The notes under the pieces are model-generated. The model ran no database searches. It saw only the letters and a program-made list of their open reading frames with translations, and was not told the DNA's origin. A DNA stretch of 64,000 nt, taken from assembly GCF_014200725.1 (NCBI RefSeq), contig NZ_JACHCL010000001.1, positions 744,001 to 808,000 of the forward strand. The letters run 5' to 3'. Source of the DNA: Janthinobacterium silvisoli (GTDB lineage: Bacteria > Pseudomonadota > Gammaproteobacteria > Burkholderiales > Burkholderiaceae_D). Below, piece after piece: positions 8,220 to 18,385 of this stretch (position 1 is the stretch's first letter; every line of letters starts with the position of its first letter). The translations under genes and the position numbers were made by a program.

Positions 8220-8295
8220 TGGAGCGGGAGAAGAGTCTCGAACTCTCGACCTCAACCTTGGCAAGGTTGCGCTCTACCAACTGAGCTACTCCCGC
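8220..8295 (-). tRNA. tRNA-Gly (GCC), copy 6
   Basis: Identical 76-nt sequence with an unrelated 94-bp upstream spacer. Confidence 0.97.
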
Positions 8296-8389
8296 AGCGG
8301 AACAACATTTTATCAGAAAGCTTGCTGCACTTCCAGTACTACTTTACTACCCTTGCTAACTTACCATCCTTGACGCAGCTCCGAAAAAC

Positions 8390-8465
8390 TGGAGCGGGAG
8401 AAGAGTCTCGAACTCTCGACCTCAACCTTGGCAAGGTTGCGCTCTACCAACTGAGCTACTCCCGC
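8390..8465 (-). tRNA. tRNA-Gly (GCC), copy 7
   Basis: Identical 76-nt sequence; first tRNA of the block, 20 bp downstream of a near-perfect promoter. Confidence 0.97.
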
Positions 8466-8485
8466 GTCATCAACAACAGGCCAGC

Positions 8486-8513
8486 ATTATAGAGTAATTA
8501 CAGGGGCTGTCAA
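8486..8513 (-). promoter_or_regulatory. Consensus sigma-70 promoter of the tRNA-Gly block
   Basis: TTGACA, 16 bp, TATAAT: both hexamers match the consensus exactly. The start point would fall just ahead of tRNA-Gly copy 7. Confidence 0.92.
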
Positions 8514-8584
8514 CGGTATAAATGATTAAGGTTTATAAACTTTCAAACCGCCCGCCTCTCCTATGAAAACGCGCTGTGATCCGC

Positions 8585-9166
8585 TTACAGATTGCCGGCC
8601 TTTTCCTTAATCAAAGGCCAGGCCAGGCGCAGGTAGTAAAACATGGACCAGACGGTCAATACGCAGGCGATCCACAGCAGGCGTTCGCCCCAGACATGGG
8701 TATCGATCAAGCCGAAAATCACTTCGTGGTACAGCAGCAGCGGAATGGCGGTCATTTGCGCAGCCGTCTTGATCTTGCCGATCGAGCTGACAGCCACCGA
8801 TTTCGATGCGCCGATTTGCGCCATCCATTCACGCAAGGCGGAAATGGTGATTTCGCGGCCGATGATGATAAACGCCAGCACGGCGCTGACACGGTCCAGC
8901 TGCACCAGGATCAGCAGAGCGCCCGTTACCATCAGCTTGTCGGCCACAGGATCGAGGAAGGCGCCGAAGGCCGAGGTCTGGTTCCAGCGCCGCGCCAGGA
9001 AACCATCGAACCAGTCCGTAATGGCCGCGATGATGAAAACCAGGGTGGCCACCAGGTTCTGGTCACCATGCAGCAGCATCGACGGCGGCAAATAAAACAC
9101 GCCAACGACCAGCGGGATCAGGGCCACGCGCAGCCAGGTCAGGAGGATGGGAATATTAAAAGGCAT
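8585..9166 (-). CDS. pgsA: CDP-diacylglycerol-glycerol-3-phosphate 3-phosphatidyltransferase
   Basis: 193 residues, several membrane helices. It carries the CDP-alcohol phosphatidyltransferase motif D-G-x2-A-R-x8-G-x3-D-x3-D (residues DGFLARRW and GAFLDPVADK). The enzyme makes phosphatidylglycerol phosphate, the committed step to phosphatidylglycerol and cardiolipin, in the inner membrane. ATG 9166 gives the usual PFNIP start; the open frame extends upstream without homology. It lies downstream of uvrC and upstream of a tRNA-Gly block, an order shared with many proteobacteria. Confidence 0.95.
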   Translation of the reverse strand: MPFNIPILLTWLRVALIPLVVGVFYLPPSMLLHGDQNLVATLVFIIAAITDWFDGFLARRWNQTSAFGAFLDPVADKLMVTGALLILVQLDRVSAVLAFIIIGREITISALREWMAQIGASKSVAVSSIGKIKTAAQMTAIPLLLYHEVIFGLIDTHVWGERLLWIACVLTVWSMFYYLRLAWPLIKEKAGNL

Positions 9167-9279
9167 AAGAAAGCAATCGGCCGACGGGTAAATTGGTGAA
9201 CAAAGCGCCACTAGTCTACATGGCGCGCGGGTATTAGCCTAGTCCGCTTGCGGCGCAGCCGAACCAGGCTTGCCGCTCA

Positions 9280-11142
9280 TTAGTGCAACTGCCTGTAAAT
9301 CTCTTCCGCAAGCTGGTTGGAAATACCTTCCACCGACATCAAATCCTCGACGCTGGCATCGACCACGCCACGCAAGCCGCCAAAGCGCGACAGCAGTTTC
9401 TGGCGCCGCTTGGCGCCGATGCCCTCGATTTCTTCCAGGCGTGAAGTCTGGCGTGTCTTGGCCCGCTTGGCGCGCATGCCGGTAATGGCAAAGCGGTGCG
9501 CCTCGTCGCGGATTTGCGCGATCAGCATCAGTGCGGCCGATTCCTTGCCCAGCTCCTGCGCTGCGCGGCCATCGACAAACAGCAGCGTTTCCAGGCCGAC
9601 TCTTCTACCCTCGCCCTTGGCCACGCCGACAATCAAGCTGATATCGAGTCCCAGTTCGGCGAATACCTGGCGCGCCATTTCAATCTGTCCCTTGCCGCCG
9701 TCGATCAAGACCACGTCGGGCATCACGCCGTCGCCATTGGCGACTTTTTCATAACGGCGCATCAGTACCTGGCGCATGGCGGCGTAATCATCGCCAGGCG
9801 TAATGTCGTTGATGTTGTAGCGGCGGTATTCGCCATTTTGCATGGCGTGATGATGGAATACCACACAGGACGCCTGGGTCGCCTCGCCTTGCGTGTGGCT
9901 GATGTCGAAACATTCCACGCGCAGACTGTCGAGGTCATCATTTTCCAGGCGCAGCGCTTCGGCCAGCGCGCGCGTGCGCGACTGCTGCGAACCCTGCTCC
10001 GACAACAGGCGCGCCAGCGAAATTTCGGCGCCCTTCTGCGCCATCTCCAGCCACAGCCGGCGCTGGCCCTGGGGCTGGAACACCAGGTTGATGCGGTGCC
10101 CACATTGCTCCATCAAGGCCACCATCAGCGCCGGCTGGTCGAATTCGATATTCAAAATCAGGGTGCCGGGGATGAATTTTTCCGTGTAGTGCTGGGCCAA
10201 AAAGGCGCTCAGCACTTCCACTTCGATCGGCTCTTCGGCAATCGCCGCCGCATCGTTCAGCTGGCTGGGAAAGTAGGCGCGGTCGCCCAGGTGGCGGCCG
10301 CCACGCACCATGGCCAGGTTGACGCAGGCGCGCCCGCCCTGCAACAGCACGGCGATGATGTCGACATCGGCGTCGCCCGTGGTTTCCATGCTTTGCTGGT
10401 GCAGCACGCGCGACAGCGAGGTGATCTGGTTGCGCACCACCACCGCCTGCTCGAATTTCAGGTCGGCAGCATAGGCGTGCATCTTTTGCTCCAGGTCGGC
10501 CATGACTTCGCTCTGACGCCCACGCAGGAAACGCGCCGCGTTTTCCACGTCGAGCTTATAGTCTTCCTTGCTGATCAAGTCCACGCACGGTGCGCTGCAG
10601 CGGCCGATCTGGTGCAACAGGCACGGCCGCGTGCGATTCGCGTAGACGCTATCCTCGCAAGTACGGATCAAAAAAACCTTTTGCAGGATCTGCATCGATT
10701 CCTTGACGGCCCAGGAACTGGGAAACGGCCCGAAATACTGGTTTTTCTTGTCTACCGCACCCCGGTAATACACCATGCGCGGCGCCTCGCCGCCCGTGAT
10801 CTTCAGATAGGGATACGATTTATCGTCGCGGAACAGGATGTTGTAGCGCGGCTGCAGCGCCTTGATCAGGTTGTTTTCCAGGATCAGCGCTTCGGCCTCG
10901 CTATGCGTGACGGTGGTTTCCAGGCGCGCGATGCGCTCGACCATCATGGCGATGCGCGGGCTGGCCAGGTTTTTCTGGAAATAGCTGGAGACGCGCTTTT
11001 TCAGGTCGCGCGCCTTGCCCACGTACAAGACCTTGTCAGCCGCATCGAAATAGCGGTACACGCCGGGCAGGTTCGGCAGCTTGGCGACGGTGGCCAGCAC
11101 CAGCGCGCGCGGGTCGGGAATATCAGAAACTTCTTCGGTCAT
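9280..11142 (-). CDS. uvrC: Excinuclease ABC subunit C
   Basis: 620 residues. Domains in order: GIY-YIG nuclease (GVYRYF, then VLYVGKA), a Cys cluster region, a UVR segment (about 205-240), the C-terminal RNase H-like nuclease, and helix-hairpin-helix motifs ([13 protein letters not shown], then [12 protein letters not shown]). UvrC cuts the damaged strand on both sides of a lesion within the UvrB-DNA complex in nucleotide excision repair. It follows acpS by 9 bp and is probably part of the same long transcript. Confidence 0.97.
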   Translation of the reverse strand: MTEEVSDIPDPRALVLATVAKLPNLPGVYRYFDAADKVLYVGKARDLKKRVSSYFQKNLASPRIAMMVERIARLETTVTHSEAEALILENNLIKALQPRYNILFRDDKSYPYLKITGGEAPRMVYYRGAVDKKNQYFGPFPSSWAVKESMQILQKVFLIRTCEDSVYANRTRPCLLHQIGRCSAPCVDLISKEDYKLDVENAARFLRGRQSEVMADLEQKMHAYAADLKFEQAVVVRNQITSLSRVLHQQSMETTGDADVDIIAVLLQGGRACVNLAMVRGGRHLGDRAYFPSQLNDAAAIAEEPIEVEVLSAFLAQHYTEKFIPGTLILNIEFDQPALMVALMEQCGHRINLVFQPQGQRRLWLEMAQKGAEISLARLLSEQGSQQSRTRALAEALRLENDDLDSLRVECFDISHTQGEATQASCVVFHHHAMQNGEYRRYNINDITPGDDYAAMRQVLMRRYEKVANGDGVMPDVVLIDGGKGQIEMARQVFAELGLDISLIVGVAKGEGRRVGLETLLFVDGRAAQELGKESAALMLIAQIRDEAHRFAITGMRAKRAKTRQTSRLEEIEGIGAKRRQKLLSRFGGLRGVVDASVEDLMSVEGISNQLAEEIYRQLH

Positions 11143-11151
11143 AGCGTACTT

Positions 11152-11547
11152 TTACTGGGCTTGTTCCACAATCACGAAAGCGACGGCGTATTCTTCTTCG
11201 TCGCTGATCGTCACTTGCGCGCTCAGACGGTTCTTTTCCATGAAGTCAGCCAGCACGCCGCTGCAGACGATCATCGGCTTGCCGCTGGGATGGTTCAGCA
11301 TTTGCGCGGCGGGCCAGGTCATCGGCATGCGCAAGCCCAGGCCGATGGCCTTGGAAAACGCTTCCTTGGCCGCAAAGCGGGTGGCCAGGAAGCGTATGCC
11401 GCGCACGGCGTTCTTGGCGCTGCGGGCGCGGAATTTCTCCAGCTCCTGCGGCCCCAGTATTTTCTTCGCGAAACGCTCGCCGTGACGCTCCAGCGCTGCC
11501 TCGATGCGGGGAATCTTGCAAATATCAGTACCGATGCCGTAGATCAT
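11152..11547 (-). CDS. acpS: Holo-[acyl-carrier-protein] synthase
   Basis: 131 residues. The N-terminal [13 protein letters not shown] and the central [13 protein letters not shown] motifs are those of AcpS, which transfers 4'-phosphopantetheine from CoA to a serine of apo-ACP. Its substrate AcpP is encoded at 23.2 kb. Gaps to pdxJ and uvrC are 13 and 9 bp, so it sits in an operon; pdxJ-acpS adjacency is common in proteobacteria. Confidence 0.97.
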   Translation of the reverse strand: MIYGIGTDICKIPRIEAALERHGERFAKKILGPQELEKFRARSAKNAVRGIRFLATRFAAKEAFSKAIGLGLRMPMTWPAAQMLNHPSGKPMIVCSGVLADFMEKNRLSAQVTISDEEEYAVAFVIVEQAQ

Positions 11548-11560
11548 GGCGCCCTCCTCC

Positions 11561-12322
11561 TCAGGTTTTGCTGCCCAGGCGCGTCGCGACCATGATCGCT
11601 TTCATTTCGCGCACGGCATTTTCCCAACCGACAAACACGGCGTGGGCGACGATCGCGTGGCCGATGTTCAGCTCGGCGATATCGGGAATCGCCGCAATCG
11701 CCTGCACATTGGTGTAATGCAAGCCGTGGCCGGCATTGACTTTCAAGCCGCGGCCCACGCCAAACAGCACGCCCGCCTTGATACGTTCCAGTTCCGCCAA
11801 TTGCTCGGCGCCTTGCGTATCGGCATAGCGGCCCGTGTGCAGTTCGATCACGGGCGCACCCAGTTCGGCGGCGGCCGCGATTTGCTGCTCGTCGGCATCG
11901 ATGAACAGGCTCACGCGGATGCCCTCGCCTTGCAATTGTTTCACTGCGGCTTGCACTTCCTTGAAGTAGCGCACCACGTCCAGCCCGCCTTCGGTAGTTA
12001 CTTCGGTACGTTTTTCAGGCACCAGGCACACATCGGCAGGCTTGATGCGGCAAGCGAAATCGATCATTTCCTGGGTCACCGCCGCTTCCAAATTCATGCG
12101 CGTGATCAATTGCGGCGCGATAGCGATCACGTCGGCATCCTTGATGTGGCGGCGGTCTTCGCGCAAATGCAGGGTGATGGCGTCGGCGCCAGCCTGTTCG
12201 GCCAGCAGGGCCGCGCGGATCGGATCAGGGTATTGCGTGCCACGCGCATTGCGCAAGGTCGCCACGTGGTCGATATTGACGCCCAGGTCGATGACGGGGC
12301 CGGAGGGCTGCAAGAAACTCAT
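11561..12322 (-). CDS. pdxJ: Pyridoxine 5'-phosphate synthase
   Basis: 253 residues, a single TIM-barrel domain. [14 protein letters not shown] at the start, the HLREDRRHI segment and GHGLHYTNV are characteristic. PdxJ condenses 1-deoxyxylulose 5-phosphate with 3-amino-2-oxopropyl phosphate to form pyridoxine 5'-phosphate (vitamin B6). It is placed between recO and acpS, the usual order in beta- and gammaproteobacteria. Confidence 0.97.
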   Translation of the reverse strand: MSFLQPSGPVIDLGVNIDHVATLRNARGTQYPDPIRAALLAEQAGADAITLHLREDRRHIKDADVIAIAPQLITRMNLEAAVTQEMIDFACRIKPADVCLVPEKRTEVTTEGGLDVVRYFKEVQAAVKQLQGEGIRVSLFIDADEQQIAAAAELGAPVIELHTGRYADTQGAEQLAELERIKAGVLFGVGRGLKVNAGHGLHYTNVQAIAAIPDIAELNIGHAIVAHAVFVGWENAVREMKAIMVATRLGSKT

Positions 12323-12358
12323 GAGGTGGTATCCGTAAAAATGCCGTAGCTTCAGCCA

Positions 12359-13207
12359 CTACAGCTGCATTAAATCGATCAGTATCTGGCGCGTATTCAA
12401 GGTCGCGCCACCCAGTTGATGGGCCAGCAAAAAGCGCATCAGCAACTTGCTTTGCGCCTGCGTGGCGGCATCGCCATAATCTTCGCTCTCCATGTCGAGC
12501 AAGGTCTTGCCCGTGATTTTAGGCCAGGCGTCGCTTGCCCGTGCGGGACGCGGTCCCCGCTCCGGGTCGACCACATACACCTGCCCTGCATCGACAGCCT
12601 GGCGCGTGCCGGTGCAGCGCGTCAAGTCGGCCGCCACGCCCGTTTCCTTGAGCAGGGCGCGCTCGAACTTGCGCAGCACGATGGGTGCCGGCTCATTGTG
12701 CGCCAGTTGATTCAAGGTGGCAACGTAGTGGTCGAACAGGACGGGGTGGGCGTCATCGCGGGCCAGCAATTTGACCAGCAATTCATTGAGGTAAAAACCG
12801 CACAGCAAGGCCGTCTTTTCCAGCGGCAACATACCACCGACCCACTCGGCGCCCGTCAGGATGCGCAGCTCGGACTTGCCTGTCCAGCCCGCCTGCAGCG
12901 GCTGGAACGTTTGCAGCACGCCGCGCAACTGCGAATGGGGCCGCTTGGCGCCCTTGGCAACGAGCGCGATACGGCCATAGTCGCGCGTAAATACGTCGAC
13001 GATGAGGCTGGTTTCTTTATGGGGATAGCTATGCAGCACGAAGGCTGGCTGGCCGTTGACCTTGCCGTCGCGCTGGGGCGGACGGCTGCGCCGGGGCGCA
13101 GCAGGTGCAGAAAGTGTGGCCGGTGGCGTATTGGCCTCCGGCACGGGTGTGACGACCAGGGCTGGCGCGGAGTCAGGCAGCGCTGGCGTGGTGGTGCTCA
13201 TGCTCAT
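12359..13207 (-). CDS. recO: DNA repair protein RecO
   Basis: 282 residues. The OB-fold start is recognisable at [19 protein letters not shown] and the helical C-terminal domain follows. RecO acts with RecR to load RecA on SSB-coated gaps. About 45 N-terminal residues rich in Pro, Ala and Thr precede the OB fold, making this longer than the usual roughly 240 residues; the start may lie a little downstream, but no better site was seen. Confidence 0.95.
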   Translation of the reverse strand: MSMSTTTPALPDSAPALVVTPVPEANTPPATLSAPAAPRRSRPPQRDGKVNGQPAFVLHSYPHKETSLIVDVFTRDYGRIALVAKGAKRPHSQLRGVLQTFQPLQAGWTGKSELRILTGAEWVGGMLPLEKTALLCGFYLNELLVKLLARDDAHPVLFDHYVATLNQLAHNEPAPIVLRKFERALLKETGVAADLTRCTGTRQAVDAGQVYVVDPERGPRPARASDAWPKITGKTLLDMESEDYGDAATQAQSKLLMRFLLAHQLGGATLNTRQILIDLMQL

Positions 13208-13235
13208 GCGTCTGGCGTCGCCCCCGGTGTGCAGA

Positions 13236-14138
13236 TTACTCGTAGCCGTAGGCGCGCAAGCCCGCCTCGTTGTCGGCCCAGCCCGATTTGACCTTGACCC
13301 AGATTTCCAGGTACACGGGGCCGCCGAACAGTTTTTCCATATCCAGGCGAGCCTGGGTGGACACTTCCTTCAGGCGCGCGCCTTTGTTGCCGATGATCAT
13401 GGACTTGTGCGTATCGCGCTCGACCAGGATGGCGGCAAACACGCGGCGCAGATCGCCTTCCTGCTCGAATTTCTCGATCAGCACGGTGCTGGTGTAAGGC
13501 AGTTCGTCGCCGACAAAGCGGAACAGTTTTTCGCGCACGATTTCCGAGGCGAGGAATTTTTCGCTGCGGTCGGTGATGTCGTCCGGCCCGAAGATCGGTT
13601 GATTCTCTGGCAGGAAGCGCTTGATTTCATTCTGCAAGCCTTCCAGCTGGAAGTGCAGCTTGGCCGAGACGGGCACGATGGCGGCGAAGTCGCGCATGGC
13701 GGCCACTTTTTGTGCGAACGGCAGCAGCACGGCCTTGTCCTTGACCCGGTCCGATTTATTGATGACCAGGATGCACGGCACTTCCTTCGGCAGCAAATCC
13801 ATCACTTGCTGGTCGGCCGGGCCAAACGTGCCCGCCTCGATCACGTACAGGATCAGGTCCGAGGAAATCAGGGTATTGGTGACGGTTTTGTTAAGCGTCT
13901 TGTTCAGCGCGTTCGAATGGCGGGTCTGGAAACCTGGCGTATCGACGTAGATGAACTGGGCGTCGGGCAAGGTCTGGATGCCGGTGATGCGGTGGCGCGT
14001 GGTTTGCGCCTTGCGCGAAGTGATGCTGACCTTCGCGCCGATCAGCACGTTCATCAAGGTCGATTTACCCACGTTGGGGCGGCCCACGATGGCGATATAG
14101 CCACAGCGGAAGTTGTCGGGCATTAAAGTGGCTGTCAT
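13236..14138 (-). CDS. era: GTPase Era
   Basis: 300 residues. G motifs [13 protein letters not shown] and NKSD are followed by a C-terminal KH domain with [16 protein letters not shown]. Era binds the 3' end of 16S rRNA and assists 30S subunit maturation. ATG 14138 is chosen because it directly follows the rnc stop (1 bp apart); the frame is open upstream to 14237 inside rnc. The rnc-era-recO order is the classic one. Confidence 0.96.
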   Translation of the reverse strand: MTATLMPDNFRCGYIAIVGRPNVGKSTLMNVLIGAKVSITSRKAQTTRHRITGIQTLPDAQFIYVDTPGFQTRHSNALNKTLNKTVTNTLISSDLILYVIEAGTFGPADQQVMDLLPKEVPCILVINKSDRVKDKAVLLPFAQKVAAMRDFAAIVPVSAKLHFQLEGLQNEIKRFLPENQPIFGPDDITDRSEKFLASEIVREKLFRFVGDELPYTSTVLIEKFEQEGDLRRVFAAILVERDTHKSMIIGNKGARLKEVSTQARLDMEKLFGGPVYLEIWVKVKSGWADNEAGLRAYGYE

Positions 14139-14139
14139 G

Positions 14140-14973
14140 CTAGTGTCGATTCTGTTTAGTGTGAGCGGCAACGGCGGGCGCAGCTGGCGCAGCAGAGGCG
14201 GCAGCAGTGGCGCCGTCATCGCTCTGGATGGTGGCAATGCCGGCCAGCTTGAGCTGGGCGGCGCGCGGTTTGGGCTTGCGGCTGGCGGCAGGCGACTTCA
14301 GCAGTGCCTGCTCGGCCACGTCCAGCGCCAGTTTGGCGGCGGCTTGCTCACCGGCGCGGCGGCTTCCGCCACGGCCGTAGACCTGGATATTCAATTTTGG
14401 CACCAGGCATTCGATCTCGAATTCCTGGCTGTGGGCGGCGCCGTGGGTAGCCACCACATTGTATTGTGGCAGCGAGATTTTTTTGCTTTGCAGAAATTCC
14501 TGCAGCAGGGTCTTGGCATCCTTGCCCAGGGTTTGCGGATCGACCGTATCAAGGATGGGGATGTAGAAAGCGCGGATCACGTCGCGCGCCGCATCAAAAC
14601 CCGTATCGAGGAAGATGGCGCCCAGCAAGGCTTCCAGCGTGTCGGCCAGAATCGAAGGACGGCGGAAACCGCCCGACTTCAGCTCGCCTTCGCCCAGGCG
14701 CAAAAATTGCGACAATTCCAGCTTTTGCGCGATTTCATACAGCGATTGCTGTTTCACCAGGTTGGCGCGCAGGCGCGACAGATCGCCCTCGTCGATCGCC
14801 TTGAAGCGCTCGTACAGGATGGAAGCGACCACGCAGTTCAGGATGGAGTCGCCGAGAAATTCCAGCCGCTCGTTATGCAAACTGCTGTGGCTACGATGCG
14901 TCAAGGCTTGCTGCAACAGGCCAGCATCCTGGAACGTATAGCCTAAACGGGTTTGCAATAACTGAAGATTCAT
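14140..14973 (-). CDS. rnc: Ribonuclease III
   Basis: 277 residues. The nuclease domain bears the RNase III signature [10 protein letters not shown], followed by a double-stranded RNA-binding domain (about 155-225). A low-complexity Ala/Lys-rich tail of about 50 residues extends it beyond the typical 225-230. The enzyme processes rRNA precursors and structured mRNAs. It is separated from lepB by 87 bp. Confidence 0.96.
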   Translation of the reverse strand: MNLQLLQTRLGYTFQDAGLLQQALTHRSHSSLHNERLEFLGDSILNCVVASILYERFKAIDEGDLSRLRANLVKQQSLYEIAQKLELSQFLRLGEGELKSGGFRRPSILADTLEALLGAIFLDTGFDAARDVIRAFYIPILDTVDPQTLGKDAKTLLQEFLQSKKISLPQYNVVATHGAAHSQEFEIECLVPKLNIQVYGRGGSRRAGEQAAAKLALDVAEQALLKSPAASRKPKPRAAQLKLAGIATIQSDDGATAAASAAPAAPAVAAHTKQNRH

Positions 14974-15060
14974 TGTTGTTTCTGTATCATCTGATTAATT
15001 CGACTGGCTGCCGCGCGGTGATGCGGCACGGCAGCCATGGGTACTACATGTTCAACTAAC

Positions 15061-15978
15061 TTAATGAATGCCGCCGACGCGTTTCGGATTACTGAAATTC
15101 ATCCATACCAGGAAAGCCTTGCCGACGATGTTCTCGTTCGGCACGAAACCCCAGTAACGGCTGTCCGCGCTATTGTCGCGGTTATCGCCCATCATGAAGT
15201 AATTACCTGGCGGTACAACGCAGGTAAAACCGTCTTCGTTATAGTCGCAGGCTTCCTTGTGCGGGAAATCCTTGACTTCACTCAAGTTCAGGGTCGGCGC
15301 CGGATCATCGTTGAGGATGCGGTGACTCACGCCCGTCAGGTTTTCTTTCAGCTGCTTGTGATAAACCGTGCTTTCGTCGTCGAGGTAGTCGTCGAGCGCC
15401 GTATATTCCACAGCTTTGCCATTCACCGTCAGGCGTTTATTTTCATAAGTGATCTTATCACCAGGCACGCCGATCACGCGCTTGATGTAATCCTGCGTCA
15501 TATCTTTCGGATACTTGAAGACCATGACATCGCCGCGCTGCGGATCGTTCACTTCAATGATGCGCTTATTGACGATAGGTAAACGGATACCGTAGGTGAA
15601 CTTGTTCACCAGGATCAGGTCGCCTACCAGCAAGGTCGGCACCATCGACGACGATGGAATCTTGAAGGGCTCGTACAAGAACGAGCGCAGGCAAAAGACC
15701 AGCGCGATGACAGGAAAAAAGCTGCCCGAATACTCGACCCAGGTCGGCTGGCGCAACAGCGCCGCCTCGATGGCAGCACGGCTGCCGCCGGCATCGGCCT
15801 TGATGCCTTCGGCCGACAGCTTGGACTGGCGCGCATCGAAATCAGCCAGGGCACGATCGGCCGCCTGGCGGCGCTGTTTGGACAGATAAAACACATCCAG
15901 GCACCAGACCAGGCCCGTCAGCACCATCAGTACGAACAGGATTAAAGCGAAATTTCCTAAGATCACTTGCAGGTTCAT
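15061..15978 (-). CDS. lepB: Signal peptidase I
   Basis: 305 residues. One membrane helix at about 5-25, then the catalytic serine motif [13 protein letters not shown] and the lysine region GDVMVFKYP, plus the conserved [14 protein letters not shown]. It removes signal peptides from exported proteins at the outer face of the inner membrane. The start overlaps the lepA stop by 4 bp, so the two are translationally coupled. Confidence 0.97.
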   Translation of the reverse strand: MNLQVILGNFALILFVLMVLTGLVWCLDVFYLSKQRRQAADRALADFDARQSKLSAEGIKADAGGSRAAIEAALLRQPTWVEYSGSFFPVIALVFCLRSFLYEPFKIPSSSMVPTLLVGDLILVNKFTYGIRLPIVNKRIIEVNDPQRGDVMVFKYPKDMTQDYIKRVIGVPGDKITYENKRLTVNGKAVEYTALDDYLDDESTVYHKQLKENLTGVSHRILNDDPAPTLNLSEVKDFPHKEACDYNEDGFTCVVPPGNYFMMGDNRDNSADSRYWGFVPNENIVGKAFLVWMNFSNPKRVGGIH

Positions 15979-17768
15979 TTATCGTCCACTTGTAAAATTG
16001 CCAGGAATGCTTCTTGCGGGATCTCGACGGAACCCACTTGTTTCATGCGCTTCTTACCCGCTTTTTGTTTTTCCAACAATTTCTTCTTACGGCTGATATC
16101 GCCGCCATAACACTTGGCCAGCACGTTCTTGCGCAAGGCCTTCACGTTTTCGCGCGAAATGATGTTGGCGCCGATGGTCGCCTGGATAGCCACGTCGAAC
16201 ATCTGGCGCGGAATCAGTTCACGCATCTTGGCAGCCACCTGGCGGCCACGGTACTGGCTGTTCGAACGGTGGACGATGATGGCCAGCGCATCGACTTTTT
16301 CGCTGTTGATCAACATGTCGACCTTGACCACGTCGGCCGCGCGGTATTCCTTGAACTCGTAATCCATCGAGGCGTAACCACGCGAGGTCGATTTCAGGCG
16401 GTCGAAGAAGTCCAGCACGATCTCGGCCATCGGCATTTCATACACCAGCTTGACCTGGCGGCCGTGGTAGCTCATGTCGAGCTGGATACCGCGCTTGGCG
16501 ATACACAGGGTGATCACGGAACCGACATATTCCTGCGGCATGTACAGATTGACGGTGACGATGGGCTCGCGCACTTCTTCGATACGCGACGGGTCCGGCA
16601 TCTTCGATGGATTGTCGACGTTGATCAGGGTACCGTCGCGCTGGATCACTTCATACACCACGGTCGGCGCCGTGGTGATCAGGTCCATATCGAATTCGCG
16701 CTCCAGGCGTTCCTGCACGATTTCCATGTGCAGCAAACCCAGGAAGCCGCAGCGGAAGCCGAAGCCCAGCGCCTGCGACACTTCCGGCTCGTACATCAGC
16801 GCGGCGTCGTTCAGTTTCAGTTTTTCCAGCGAATCGCGCAGTGCGTCGTACTGGTTCGCTTCCACCGGGAACAGGCCGGCAAACACTTGCGGCTGCACTT
16901 CCTTGAAGCCCGGCAATGGCTCAGCGGCAGAGCGGTTGGCCAGGGTGACGGTATCGCCCACTTTCGCCGCTTTCAATTCCTTGATGCCGGCGATGATGAA
17001 GCCCACCTGGCCTGCCGACAATTGCGGCAAGGATTGCGAACGGGGCGAAAACACGCCGATGTCTTCCACCAGTTGCACCGAATCGGTGGCCATCAGGCGG
17101 ATCTTGTCTTTTGGTTTCAGTGTGCCGTTGACCACGCGTACCAGCATGACCACGCCAACATACGGGTCATACCAAGAGTCGACGATCAGCGCTTGCAGCG
17201 GCGCATCCGGATCGCCCTTCGGTGGCGGCACCTTGGCGATCAGGGATTCCAGCACGTCTTGCACGCCCAGGCCGGTCTTGGCCGAGCAGTGCACGGCGTC
17301 GGCCGCGTCGATGCCGATGACGTCTTCGATTTCGGCAATCGCGTTCGGAGGATCGGCGTTCGGCAAGTCGATCTTGTTCAGTACGGGCACCACTTCCACG
17401 CCCAGGTCCAGCGCCGTGTAGCAGTTGGCCACGGTTTGCGCTTCCACGCCTTGCGAGGCATCGACTACCAGCAGCGCGCCTTCGCAGGCGGACAGCGAGC
17501 GCGACACTTCATAGCTGAAGTCGACGTGGCCCGGCGTATCGATCAGGTTCAGGTTATAGATCTGGCCATCGCGGGCCTTGTAATGCAGGGCCGCCGTTTG
17601 CGCCTTGATGGTAATGCCGCGCTCGCGCTCCAGATCCATCGAATCGAGCACTTGCGCTTCCATCTCGCGGTCGGACAAGCCGCCGCACAATTGAATGATG
17701 CGGTCAGCCAGGGTCGATTTACCGTGGTCAATATGGGCGATGATGGAGAAATTGCGTATGTTGTTCAT
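15975..17768 (-). CDS. lepA: Elongation factor 4 (LepA GTPase)
   Basis: 597 residues. Translation-factor GTPase motifs [18 protein letters not shown] and NKID, followed by the LepA-specific C-terminal domain ([16 protein letters not shown]). LepA acts on ribosomes during stress and in 30S biogenesis. It heads the lepA-lepB pair; roughly 300 bp separate it from the glutaredoxin-like gene upstream. Confidence 0.97.
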   Translation of the reverse strand: MNNIRNFSIIAHIDHGKSTLADRIIQLCGGLSDREMEAQVLDSMDLERERGITIKAQTAALHYKARDGQIYNLNLIDTPGHVDFSYEVSRSLSACEGALLVVDASQGVEAQTVANCYTALDLGVEVVPVLNKIDLPNADPPNAIAEIEDVIGIDAADAVHCSAKTGLGVQDVLESLIAKVPPPKGDPDAPLQALIVDSWYDPYVGVVMLVRVVNGTLKPKDKIRLMATDSVQLVEDIGVFSPRSQSLPQLSAGQVGFIIAGIKELKAAKVGDTVTLANRSAAEPLPGFKEVQPQVFAGLFPVEANQYDALRDSLEKLKLNDAALMYEPEVSQALGFGFRCGFLGLLHMEIVQERLEREFDMDLITTAPTVVYEVIQRDGTLINVDNPSKMPDPSRIEEVREPIVTVNLYMPQEYVGSVITLCIAKRGIQLDMSYHGRQVKLVYEMPMAEIVLDFFDRLKSTSRGYASMDYEFKEYRAADVVKVDMLINSEKVDALAIIVHRSNSQYRGRQVAAKMRELIPRQMFDVAIQATIGANIISRENVKALRKNVLAKCYGGDISRKKKLLEKQKAGKKRMKQVGSVEIPQEAFLAILQVDDK

Positions 17769-17870
17769 TAACTAATATAAGTGCGAAGTTGACGACACTG
17801 CTTTAACAGGAATCAAGGGGATCATGCTCGGGCCAATCAGGGCCAAAACCGGGCGCCCCACTCATGATGA

Positions 17871-17917
17871 AAAAAGCGCTCCGAGCAGGACATCTGCATG
17901 CCCAGGCGAGCGCTTTT
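17871..17917 (-). terminator. Putative terminator between the glutaredoxin-like gene and lepA
   Basis: AAAAGCGCTC/GAGCGCTTTT, 10-bp perfect stem with a 26-nt loop, followed on the minus strand by a short T run. Apart from this the 17769-18067 gap shows no gene I can support. Confidence 0.55.
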
Positions 17918-18067
17918 GAAGCGACAGAAGCTGCTGCCTCGGACAGGAGCTTTTTCGACCACCCCATTTTACCGGATTTCAGAGTAGAAAGCCCGTCTTT
18001 AAGCGCTTGCCGCTGGGGCAACGATGCAAATTGCCTATTTTCAGCACCAAAATGGTGCATAACGATG

Positions 18068-18331
18068 TCAGGCAGTTGTTTTAGCGTTCTCCAGATAGCG
18101 CTGCACAGCAGGAACATCGAGAAAATAATGGCAGAGCTCAGGCTGAGCAAGGTCGCCAAACAGCACCGGCACCAGCTCATCGAAACGGGCCAGCAGGCTG
18201 GGATCAGGTGATGTATCGATATCGATCACCTCGACGGTGAAAGGCTGCCCCGGCCTTTGCAGCAAGAACAAGGCGTCCAGCATCTCCTGGCATAGGTGAC
18301 AATAACTGCGGGAATAGAGGGTGAAATGCAT
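18068..18331 (-). CDS. Glutaredoxin-family protein
   Basis: 87 residues with a redox CxxC (YCHLC) near residue 14 and the thioredoxin-like pattern VEVIDIDTSPD and ELVPVLF. The usual cis-proline is replaced by valine-proline order typical of the DUF836 subgroup. Its gene follows the degP-like protease by 54 bp and lies upstream of lepA, as in many betaproteobacteria. The partner reduced by it is unknown. Confidence 0.85.
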   Translation of the reverse strand: MHFTLYSRSYCHLCQEMLDALFLLQRPGQPFTVEVIDIDTSPDPSLLARFDELVPVLFGDLAQPELCHYFLDVPAVQRYLENAKTTA

Positions 18332-18385
18332 GGGGAAAGGAATGATGCATCCTGGCCAGGGCCAGGATGCGGGGTGATATCAGCG

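Noticed and set aside
2372..8465. Regular repeats that look like a CRISPR array
   Set aside because: The repeats are complete tRNA-Gly(GCC) genes with cloverleaf pairing and CCA ends; spacing of the later copies is irregular.
13236..17771. Long antisense ORFs across era, rnc, lepB and lepA
   Set aside because: They mirror strongly conserved housekeeping genes and have compositions typical of shadow frames.
17803..18180. Minus-strand ORF overlapping the glutaredoxin-like gene
   Set aside because: Different frame from a recognisable gene and covers the hairpin; no ribosome site or similarity.
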